Assembly (NCBI GenBank): GCA_017651245.1
Contig: JAGCDQ010000020.1
Coordinates: 1-64,000, forward strand
Length of the DNA: 64,000 bases
Direction: 5' to 3'
Origin: Bacteroidaceae bacterium
GTDB taxonomy: Bacteria; Bacteroidota; Bacteroidia; Bacteroidales; Bacteroidaceae
This document shows positions 1 to 6,926 of this stretch, piece after piece (position 1 is the stretch's first letter; each line of letters begins with the position of its first letter). The notes beneath the pieces are model-generated. The model was not told the origin of the DNA and did no database searches. It saw nothing but the letters and a program-made list of their open reading frames with translations. The position numbers were made by a program, and so were the translations under genes.

Positions 1-336
1 AAAGATACTAATTTGAAAGCAAATCACAACCTGCGCCGTAATTAATCGGCGCCACCTTAAGGTGTATATGACTCTGCAAAGATACTAATTTGAAAGCAAA
101 TCACAACTCAAGTATGGAGATAATGTTGGGCTTGTGGGTGTATATGACTCTGCAAAGATACTAATTTGAAAGCAAATCACAACGAAGGCAAGGTCGTTTC
201 TTCTGAGATTGTCGGTGTATATGACTCTGCAAAGATACTAATTTGAAAGCAAATCACAACACCTTTCAAAGGACAAGCTCTATTTACATGGTGTATATGA
301 CTCTGCAAAGATACTAATTTGAAAGCAAATCACAAC
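1..336 (-). CRISPR. CRISPR array, 47-bp repeats, type II-C-like, cut by window start
   Basis: Four identical complete 47-bp repeats lie at 61-107, 137-183, 214-260 and 290-336, and the last 30 bp of a fifth at 1-30. The four spacers (31-60, 108-136, 184-213, 261-289) are 30, 29, 30 and 29 bp and unrelated to each other. On the minus strand the repeat begins GTTGTGATTTGC, like the long repeats of Bacteroidetes type II-C arrays, which suggests leftward transcription. Read that way each repeat holds TTG (its bases 2-4), 19 bp, then TATCTTTG (bases 24-31), a full match to the local promoter pattern. No cas gene or tracrRNA is visible, so the subtype is inferred from the repeat only. Confidence 0.95.
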
Positions 337-561
337 ATAAAGCAGCCTTATTCTCCAATATTTTTTTCAACAATCTGCCTCTGCTGATAAATAATCGGGA
401 TATGTTTGAAAAAAATATGGGAAAAAAGTTTGGAGGATAATAAAAAATGTTGTTAATTTGCAAATGTAACCTATTCAACACGCCTATGTAACAGCAAAAC
501 AAAAGATATATAAAATAAACCTATACGATACAATACACCAATAACTATAAACCATATTACT
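337..561. other. AT-rich flank of the CRISPR array / upstream region of the M64 gene
   Basis: 225 bp without a credible gene. If the array is transcribed leftward this is its 5' side and so the candidate leader. It is strongly AT-rich with A- and T-runs around 360-450. I see no convincing TAnnTTTG box for the rightward gene that starts at 562. A short minus-strand reading frame here runs into the last repeat and is not a gene. Confidence 0.4.
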
Positions 562-2961
562 ATGAGAAAAAGAAAACTATTTTTTGTGCTACTTTGGGCA
601 CTACTCCCTTTTATCGGATGGGCACAACAACGTAATTATGACGCCCAACACATCAGCATCAAGCAAACGAATGGTGATAGCATTCAGTATGACATTTCTA
701 CTTCTTATGGTGGTTTTAAGCCTGTAATTAGAAACGGGAAAGTGGAATGGTCTTTTCAACGATGGTCTTGGGAGGAAGGTACAACAGAAGCTTTTGCTGT
801 TAAAGATGTGGAAAGTATCGACTTCCGAAGTTTTGAGTATGATGAAACCGAATCCCGCAAGGCTCTGATTGAGTTCTACCAAGCAATGGATGGCGATAAC
901 TGGCCTGAAAGTGCCAAGGAAAATTGGTGTTCAGACAAACCTATATGGGAGTGGCGTGGAGTGAATGAGATGTCTTATAATCGCAAACCTTGGGTCAATG
1001 AACTGAACGGATCTTGGTATGATGCTAATAATAAATCGAAAAAAGCATGCCAGATTCCTGAATGTATTTCCCGAATGGGTCCCATTCAGGAATTGAGGCT
1101 GAATTATAATAATTTTACTGGAGGTATTCCTGATTTTATCGGGAATAATCGCAGTTTGCGCATACTGGAATTGGGTAGCTGCGGTCTCACAGGCCCCTTT
1201 CCGAAATCCTTTAATAATCTTGCTCAAAATCCTGGCATATGGGAAGTTTACTTAGGTGACAATAACTTTGAGGGGCCACTTCCTGAAGAAATGATAGTTG
1301 GATTCATGGATAGAGAAATAAAGAATAATAATTACATTCTTGAACTTCGAAACAATCATTTCTCAGGAAAAGTTCCTGATGCCATCAAAAACCATCCGAA
1401 ATTTTGTATTACATGGCCTCACCTCATTATTCAAAAGGGAGGTGGCATGGATTTATCAGACTTGACCATTCCTGCTCCAGTTTTCACTTTCAAAGATGTT
1501 GACGGTAATACAATTGATTTGGCCGAAACATACGAAAAGAACAAGTACACATTGTTATATGTATGGGGATGGTGGTGCTCATGGTCCGAATTGTATAATC
1601 AACAGTTGATTCCCGCTTATCAGAAATACAAAGACAAGGGATTGGAAATAATAGGTCTGCATCGTGCGGCTGATGAAGAGGAGGATGCCAAACTGAAAGA
1701 TTATCTTGCCAGTCATTCAATAACATGGAAGAATTCTTTCTTCTTCGATTGGGCTTATGAGGACAAGGGAGCTGGAACTGCTTTTGACACCAGTCTCTTT
1801 ACGTTTTCTCTCGGTACACCTCAGGTTTTTTTGGTGGACCAGAATGGCAACATCGTATTCAATAGTTATATGGATGAGGAGGGAAATGACCAAGAAGGAA
1901 CTCTTTACCGTAATGAACTGTTTACATATTTAGAGGACCGCCTCGGAAAAGTGGATTACGACTATTACACCTCGACGGACTATTCGCATGATGGTGAGGT
2001 TTCCACGTTACAAACAGCAACCATCGGCCAAGGCGTTGATTTGGTGTTTGTGGGTGAAGGGTTCACAGATAAAGACATCGCAGAGGGAAAATTTGACAAA
2101 AGCATGAATGATGCAGCAGAACAATTCTTCGCCTATGAGCCATATAAGTCTCTGCGTAATCGATTCAATGTCTATGCCGTAAAGACAGTATCTCCCAATG
2201 CGGAGTTTGTGGAAGGGTGTACACATGCAATTGATGAGGTTTCTGCCAAAGCATTGGAATATGCTTCCAAAGTTCCCAGCCTAATACCCAACCGTCCAAT
2301 GCATGTAAATGTGATTTATAATAAGATGAGTGGTAAACGCAGTTATTGTATGATGTTCGAGGATAACTCGTATATCTGCTATGCAATGGGTGGAATAACA
2401 ACTATTTTGAACCATGAGGCTGGTGGACACGGACTTGGTAAATTGATGGATGAGTATGTTGAGAATGAGAAAGAGGGAGATTGGACTAGTCTGCCAGATG
2501 ATCAGAAACAAGAGATGGAGAACGCGTGGATGACTCTGGGTTGGGGTGCCAATGTCGATTGGAGAAGCAATCCTACAGAGGTGAAGTGGGCGAAGTTCAT
2601 TAATGACCCACGTTATGCCGACGAAAAAATTGGTGTATATGAGGGTAGTTACCTGTATTCATATGGTGCATATCGCCCGACTGAAAATAGCATGATGCGA
2701 CACAATGACGTAGGCTTTAATGCTCCATCGCGCGAAGAAATATACAAGCGTGTGATGAAAGAGTCGGAAGGTGACAGTTGGACGTATGACTATGAAACAT
2801 TCGTGGCTTTTGATGCTACAGGTCGCGCTGAGTTCGTGAATGCTCTGTCTTCATCAGCCAAAGTCCGTAAAGTGTCTAATCAGGAAGAACAAACGACATA
2901 CCAACGCACAGCTCCACCAGTTTTCTTGGAAGGTACGTGGCGTGATTATCTCAAGAAATAA
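562..2961 (+). CDS. Secreted LRR / thioredoxin-like / M64-family peptidase hybrid
   Basis: 799 residues. A signal peptide ends near GWAQQ (residue 22). Residues about 95-290 are a leucine-rich repeat region of the plant-like type with an N-cap (DGDNW...NWC) that often precedes such LRRs in Bacteroidetes. Residues about 300-450 follow a TlpA/thioredoxin-like pattern, but the CxxC site reads WWCSWS, leaving a single cysteine. Residues about 475-760 match the IgA-peptidase M64 family: GVDLVFVGEGFT at the start and HEAGGHGLGKLMDEY at 618-632. The helix motif is HExxxH rather than textbook HExxH, a form I associate with Bacteroidales members but cannot confirm. It is probably an exported peptidase or binding protein. 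The C-terminus (WRDYLKK) shows no clear sorting domain. The start is the ATG after an AT-rich leader. Confidence 0.8.
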   Translation: MRKRKLFFVLLWALLPFIGWAQQRNYDAQHISIKQTNGDSIQYDISTSYGGFKPVIRNGKVEWSFQRWSWEEGTTEAFAVKDVESIDFRSFEYDETESRKALIEFYQAMDGDNWPESAKENWCSDKPIWEWRGVNEMSYNRKPWVNELNGSWYDANNKSKKACQIPECISRMGPIQELRLNYNNFTGGIPDFIGNNRSLRILELGSCGLTGPFPKSFNNLAQNPGIWEVYLGDNNFEGPLPEEMIVGFMDREIKNNNYILELRNNHFSGKVPDAIKNHPKFCITWPHLIIQKGGGMDLSDLTIPAPVFTFKDVDGNTIDLAETYEKNKYTLLYVWGWWCSWSELYNQQLIPAYQKYKDKGLEIIGLHRAADEEEDAKLKDYLASHSITWKNSFFFDWAYEDKGAGTAFDTSLFTFSLGTPQVFLVDQNGNIVFNSYMDEEGNDQEGTLYRNELFTYLEDRLGKVDYDYYTSTDYSHDGEVSTLQTATIGQGVDLVFVGEGFTDKDIAEGKFDKSMNDAAEQFFAYEPYKSLRNRFNVYAVKTVSPNAEFVEGCTHAIDEVSAKALEYASKVPSLIPNRPMHVNVIYNKMSGKRSYCMMFEDNSYICYAMGGITTILNHEAGGHGLGKLMDEYVENEKEGDWTSLPDDQKQEMENAWMTLGWGANVDWRSNPTEVKWAKFINDPRYADEKIGVYEGSYLYSYGAYRPTENSMMRHNDVGFNAPSREEIYKRVMKESEGDSWTYDYETFVAFDATGRAEFVNALSSSAKVRKVSNQEEQTTYQRTAPPVFLEGTWRDYLKK

Positions 2962-3001
2962 GTAATAAACTATCATGTTGAACTAATAAAAGGATTACAA
3001 T

Positions 3002-3439
3002 ATGAAAACAATATATGGAAATTGCAAGCATTGGGTGATTTTGCTCATCTTGCTTGTCTGGACACCAATAAAAGGATGGGCACAGACAGAAGGATTTGAA
3101 ATGGTTGTTGAGAAGATCGATGGTACAGAACTGACCTTCACCATCACGGATGACTTATGGCTGGGATATCATTACGGAGGAGACCCTATGTATGGAGAAG
3201 ATGGTGTGAACACACTCGAAATACAAACGGTAGACGGGAAGACTTCTGTACCTTGTCCAGAAATTAAGAGGTTGTTCACAAGGCCAGTCACTCTCATTGA
3301 TGACATCCAAGACATCAATGTCAATGAAGGTTCGTACCAGATTTACACACCAGATGGAAAGTTTGTTGATACTTTACAGAAAGGTGTGAACATCATCCGT
3401 TATTCAGACGGAACCAGCAAGAAGGTCTATGTGAAGTAA
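3002..3439 (+). CDS. Small secreted protein with sorting-tail-like C-terminus
   Basis: 145 residues, 40 bp downstream of the M64-like gene and probably co-transcribed. An N-terminal hydrophobic segment ends in GWAQ, like the signal peptide of its neighbour. The central part (FEMVVEKIDG...) is not recognised. The last 35 residues (YQIYTPDGKFVDTL... then KKVYVK) resemble the beta-rich tails of Bacteroidetes secreted proteins (Por sorting domain type). Function is unknown; it may be a partner of the upstream protein or only share its export route. Confidence 0.7.
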   Translation: MKTIYGNCKHWVILLILLVWTPIKGWAQTEGFEMVVEKIDGTELTFTITDDLWLGYHYGGDPMYGEDGVNTLEIQTVDGKTSVPCPEIKRLFTRPVTLIDDIQDINVNEGSYQIYTPDGKFVDTLQKGVNIIRYSDGTSKKVYVK

Positions 3440-3535
3440 TTCTCATAAACTATCAGGAACAGTCGAAGGTCGTCAAGATGTATCAATATCCCAATGGAGA
3501 TGATATGAATCTTGCAGCAGAAAAAGAGAATTAAC

Positions 3536-3579
3536 ATTAACGCTACGATAACGCTACATTAACGCTACGCTATTGCTAC
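3536..3579 (+). repeat. Tandem array of four 11-bp units (ATTAACGCTAC type)
   Basis: Four contiguous units: ATTAACGCTAC, GATAACGCTAC, ATTAACGCTAC, GCTATTGCTAC. The same unit in reverse orientation forms another four-unit array at 38962-39005. It lies between the convergent genes at 3002-3439 and tatC. Confidence 0.9.
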
Positions 3580-3618
3580 AAAGGCTGAAAAATCACTTAG
3601 TGTTTCAAAAGTTTTACT

Positions 3619-4350
3619 TCACAACGACCGATGGTTCGAGGGCACCAGTAAGATGCTCAGTTCATAGAGCAGATACATGGGGAGGCTGACGATGGAGAGG
3701 GTGATGACATCGGAGGTGGGGGTGATGATGGCGGCAATGACCAAAATCGCCACGATGGCATGACGACGATATTGCTGCATATCTTCCCGATGGAGGATGC
3801 CCAATCGTCCAAGTAGCCATGAGAGGATGGGAATCTCAAAAATAATGCCCATCGCAAGGGAGAGGAAGACGAGGGTGTCGATGTAGCTTTCCAAACTGAT
3901 GAGGTTCTCCACCTGAGCGTCCACTTGATAACCTGCCAGGAAACGGAAAGTGATGGGAAAAAGGATGAAGTAGCTGAAGAGCAACCCCAGCATAAACATC
4001 ACATAAGAAGCAATGACGACCGGCATGGAATAGTGCCGTTCGTTTTCGTATAAACCTGGGGAAATGAATCGATACAGTTCGTAGATGATATAGGGTGCCG
4101 CCACAATGACACCGACATACAAACTGGTCATCATGTGGACGATAAACTGACGCGTCAGTTCAGTATTGATGAGTTGAATCGTGGGGGAAGTGCCAAAGAG
4201 GGCGGGTAAGAAATCGGAACTTTTGGGGGCAAAGACAACAAAAAACACCTCGTCTTTGAAGATAAAGGCGAGGATGGCGAAAACTGCCACCACGACGGTG
4301 CATCGCAGCAGCACTCGACGCAGTTCTTCGAGATGATCCCAGAAAGTCAA
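3619..4350 (-). CDS. tatC: Sec-independent protein translocase TatC
   Basis: 243 residues, the usual size. It is the multi-spanning inner-membrane receptor for twin-arginine signal peptides. The opening TFWDHLEELRRVLLRC is the conserved cytoplasmic start of TatC, followed by six predicted hydrophobic segments and the family's FRFLAGYQ and TPTSDVITLS patches. The start codon is TTG (4348-4350): an in-frame TAA at 4357-4359 rules out an upstream ATG, and the conserved N-terminus requires this start. It lies 48 bp downstream of tatA, the gap being largely 7/8-bp repeats. No tatB is present, as is usual in Bacteroidetes. Confidence 0.95.
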   Translation of the reverse strand: MTFWDHLEELRRVLLRCTVVVAVFAILAFIFKDEVFFVVFAPKSSDFLPALFGTSPTIQLINTELTRQFIVHMMTSLYVGVIVAAPYIIYELYRFISPGLYENERHYSMPVVIASYVMFMLGLLFSYFILFPITFRFLAGYQVDAQVENLISLESYIDTLVFLSLAMGIIFEIPILSWLLGRLGILHREDMQQYRRHAIVAILVIAAIITPTSDVITLSIVSLPMYLLYELSILLVPSNHRSL

Positions 4351-4386
4351 GAGAATTTACGATTTGACGATTTACAATTGACAACC
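4351..4386. repeat. Degenerate 7/8-bp repeats between tatA and tatC
   Basis: On the plus strand the stretch reads as variants of ATTTACG (ATTTACG, ATTTGACG, ATTTACA, ATTGACA) in tandem. It resembles the other heptad stretches of this window (12341-12382, 37771-37805, 43573-43606, 59644-59671) in period, though not in exact unit. Confidence 0.55.
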
Positions 4387-4398
4387 TGCCATCAGGTG

Positions 4399-4593
4399 TT
4401 ATGACTCTTTCTTTTCCTCTTCTGTTGTTTCATCCGTGGTGGTTTCCTTCATGCCGTCCTTGAAGGCGCGCACACCTTTGCCAGCACCTCGCATGAGTTC
4501 AGGAATTTTCTTGGCTCCGAAGAGAAGAAGAACAACGATGAGAATGACGATGAGTTCGGGCATACCGAGACCCAGAAATAGGGGCTGTATCAT
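4399..4593 (-). CDS. tatA: Sec-independent protein translocase TatA/TatE
   Basis: 64 residues from ATG 4591-4593. One N-terminal transmembrane helix ([20 protein letters not shown]) is followed by the amphipathic helix ([13 protein letters not shown]) and an acidic/lysine tail, the standard TatA layout; it forms the Tat pore with TatC. A longer frame from TTG 4644 is rejected because its first codons overlap the promoter at 4615-4644 and the conserved protein begins at [14 protein letters not shown]. The resulting 5' leader is only about 16 nt. It is co-directional with tatC. Confidence 0.93.
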   Translation of the reverse strand: MIQPLFLGLGMPELIVILIVVLLLFGAKKIPELMRGAGKGVRAFKDGMKETTTDETTEEEKKES

Positions 4594-4614
4594 ATTTTGT
4601 GAAAGATTTTGCCA

Positions 4615-4644
4615 CAAAATTAGTGACTTTTTCTCTAAAAACAA
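4615..4644 (-). promoter_or_regulatory. tatA-tatC promoter
   Basis: On the minus strand TTG (4644-4642), 19 bp, TAATTTTG (4622-4615), a full match to the Bacteroidetes TTG / TAnnTTTG promoter. It sets the tatA start at 4593. Confidence 0.8.
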
Positions 4645-4676
4645 TCAAAAGCAATGTCTTTTTTTCATTTTTTTCG

Positions 4677-4684
4677 TACCTTTG
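4677..4684 (+). promoter_or_regulatory. Probable cysS -7 box
   Basis: TACCTTTG lies 31 bp before the cysS ATG. No TTG is found at the expected distance upstream, so only the -7 element is supported. It is divergent from the tatA promoter about 30 bp away. Confidence 0.6.
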
Positions 4685-4715
4685 TGCTGTTTTTCAGTAA
4701 AAAGCAGAAGAAAGA

Positions 4716-6218
4716 ATGGAACAGGCACTTTATGTTTACAACACCCTGACCAGAAAAAAAGAGGTGTTCCGCCCACTGCATGCGCCACACGTGGGCATGT
4801 ACGTCTGCGGACCTACAGTATATGGTGACGCACATCTTGGACACGCACGTCCAGCGATCACATTCGACATCGTTTTCCGTTTCCTTAAACATATTGGTTA
4901 CAAAGTGCGCTATGTGCGCAATATCACCGATGTGGGACATCTGGAGCATGATGCTGACGAGGGAGAGGACAAGATTGCCAAGAAGGCACGTCTGGAGCAA
5001 TTGGAGCCTATGGAAGTCGCTCAGTACTATACCAACCGATTCCATGAGGCGATGAATGCTCTCGGTTGTTTGCCTCCCAGCATTGAACCTCATGCCACAG
5101 GACACATCATCGAACAGCAGCAGCTGGTACAGCAGATTCTTGATAACGGCTTTGCTTACGAGAGTAACGGCTCCATCTATTTTGATGTGGAGAAATACAA
5201 TAAGGCACACAAATATGGCATCCTTTCAGGACGTAGTCTCGAAAATGTAAAAGATGCCAGTCGTGACCTTGCAGGAGTGGGTGAGAAGAAGAATCAAGCC
5301 GACTTTGCCTTGTGGAAGGCTGCCCAGCCAGAGCACATCATGCGCTGGCCTTCTCCCTGGAGTGACGGCTTCCCTGGTTGGCACTGCGAATGTACGGCGA
5401 TGGGAAAGAAATATCTTGGCAGTCATTTCGATATTCACGGAGGTGGTATGGACTTGGTTTTCCCACACCACGAATGCGAGATTGCCCAGGCGGTGGCAAG
5501 TCAAGGTGACCAGATGGTGACCTATTGGCTCCACAACAACATGATTACCATTGATGGACAGAAGATGGGCAAGTCGCTCGGCAACTTTATCACGCTGCCG
5601 CAGTTCTTTAGTGGTGACCACCCAAAACTCGACCGTGCCTACTCACCAATGACCATCAGGTTCTTCATTTTACAGGCACACTACCGTTCCACGGTTGATT
5701 TCAGCAACGAAGCCCTCCAGGCAGCAGAAAAGGGTCTGGAACGCCTGCTTGATGCTTGGAAAGCACTTGATGCGATTCAGCCAAGCGACAAGGGTTCCAT
5801 AAGCATTGACTTTGTGAAAGCCCTCAAGCAGAACTGCTACGATGCCATGTACGATGATTTCAACACCCCTATCGTGATCTCTCACCTTTTCGAAGCAGCC
5901 AAAACCATCAACTCCATCGTGGACAAGAAGGAAACCATCACGGCTGAAGCATTGGAAACACTCAAAGACACCTTCAAGCTCTTTGCTTTCGACCTGCTGG
6001 GCATCAAACAGAGCACATCTGCCTCTGCTGCCAGTGGTACGAACGATGCACGAGAGGAAGCCTTCGGCAAGGTCGTGGACATGCTGCTCGAACAACGTGC
6101 GAAAGCCAAAGCCAACAAGGATTGGGCGACCAGTGACATGATTCGTGACAACCTGGCTGCGCTGGGCTTCGAGGTGAAGGACACCAAAGATGGCTTCAGC
6201 TGGAAACTGAATAAGTAA
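4716..6218 (+). CDS. cysS: Cysteinyl-tRNA synthetase
   Basis: 500 residues, normal for Bacteroidetes. It charges tRNA-Cys in the cytoplasm. The class I signatures are present: AHLGHARP (HIGH region) near residue 42 and [10 protein letters not shown] (KMSKS loop) near residue 287. Zinc ligands are visible in CGPTVYG, WHCECT and HHECEIAQ, and the C-terminal DALR/anticodon region is intact. A two-helix small protein follows after 21 bp. Confidence 0.97.
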   Translation: MEQALYVYNTLTRKKEVFRPLHAPHVGMYVCGPTVYGDAHLGHARPAITFDIVFRFLKHIGYKVRYVRNITDVGHLEHDADEGEDKIAKKARLEQLEPMEVAQYYTNRFHEAMNALGCLPPSIEPHATGHIIEQQQLVQQILDNGFAYESNGSIYFDVEKYNKAHKYGILSGRSLENVKDASRDLAGVGEKKNQADFALWKAAQPEHIMRWPSPWSDGFPGWHCECTAMGKKYLGSHFDIHGGGMDLVFPHHECEIAQAVASQGDQMVTYWLHNNMITIDGQKMGKSLGNFITLPQFFSGDHPKLDRAYSPMTIRFFILQAHYRSTVDFSNEALQAAEKGLERLLDAWKALDAIQPSDKGSISIDFVKALKQNCYDAMYDDFNTPIVISHLFEAAKTINSIVDKKETITAEALETLKDTFKLFAFDLLGIKQSTSASAASGTNDAREEAFGKVVDMLLEQRAKAKANKDWATSDMIRDNLAALGFEVKDTKDGFSWKLNK

Positions 6219-6239
6219 GCATTCAAATACTCTGGCGCA

Positions 6240-6428
6240 ATGGAAAAGCTGAAGAAGACTTTCATGATATTGTCCCTCGTCTTCATCATCGTGGGATTTG
6301 GTGCCAGCGTGTGGCTCTACACCGTGCTGCCTGACACCACCTCCATCGTCATGATGGCTGTGTTCCTCATAGCGATGGTGTGGTACGGATTCAACGTGAA
6401 GAGTCTCTGGAAGAAAGACGGGGATTGA
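6240..6428 (+). CDS. Small two-helix membrane protein
   Basis: 62 residues with two hydrophobic segments (about 8-29 and 34-52) and a charged C-terminus (KSLWKKDGD). It starts 21 bp after cysS and is probably translated from the same message. No family recognised. Its length and clean two-helix profile favour a real gene over chance. Confidence 0.6.
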   Translation: MEKLKKTFMILSLVFIIVGFGASVWLYTVLPDTTSIVMMAVFLIAMVWYGFNVKSLWKKDGD

Positions 6429-6458
6429 TTATTTGTAGCATCTTTCATACTTGATAAT

Positions 6459-6911
6459 ATGAAAAAACTCACCTTCATCTTCTTGTTGCTGAGTGCTTCG
6501 ATTGGAGCATCGGCAAAGAGTGTTGTGTTCACCCTGATGGACGGCACGAAAGTCTATTACCTGCTATCGGCAGAGGAGAGTCCCATGTTGCGTTTCAAAG
6601 AGGGTAAGATGGTGGTTGATGAAGACCAGTATGAGTTCAGCGACATCAAGAACTTCTACATCTCGGATCAAGATGATCCCAATGCTATTGAACTTGTGCT
6701 TTCCAAGCAAAACATGACCTTCAAAGAGAATATGGTCATCATCCGTTCTGATGCGGTGAAGACAGTAAAGGTTTATACGCTGAATGGTGTGGAAGTGCAA
6801 GCACCCGTGGAGAAGACAGATGATGTCATATCCGTTCATTTGAATGGGCTGGAAAAAGGGACTTACCTGATCAGCACAGGTAAATCCTCCCTGAAAGTGT
6901 TGAAGAAATAA
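6459..6911 (+). CDS. Small secreted protein with sorting-tail-like C-terminus
   Basis: 150 residues with a signal peptide ending near GASAKS. The sequence SVVFTLMDGTKVYYLL and the later YEFSDIKNFYIS follow the short repeated pattern at the N-terminus of many Prevotella secreted proteins. The last 45 residues (VKVYTLNGVEV... SSLKVLKK) look like a Por-type C-terminal tail. It lies 15 bp before the HEIGH-motif protein, probably in one operon with it. Function unknown. Confidence 0.7.
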   Translation: MKKLTFIFLLLSASIGASAKSVVFTLMDGTKVYYLLSAEESPMLRFKEGKMVVDEDQYEFSDIKNFYISDQDDPNAIELVLSKQNMTFKENMVIIRSDAVKTVKVYTLNGVEVQAPVEKTDDVISVHLNGLEKGTYLISTGKSSLKVLKK

Positions 6912-6926
6912 GAAAGGAGGAAGACG

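Noticed and set aside
314-502. Minus-strand frame of 62 codons at the CRISPR flank
   Set aside because: It runs into the last repeat, lies in AT-rich leader-like DNA, has no recognisable protein features.
3478-3534. 18-codon frame after the gene at 3002-3439
   Set aside because: Too short, no promoter, ends against the 11-bp array; could be a remnant but nothing supports it.
4594-4644. Longer TatA starting at TTG 4644
   Set aside because: The extra codons coincide with a full promoter match and are not part of the conserved TatA N-terminus.
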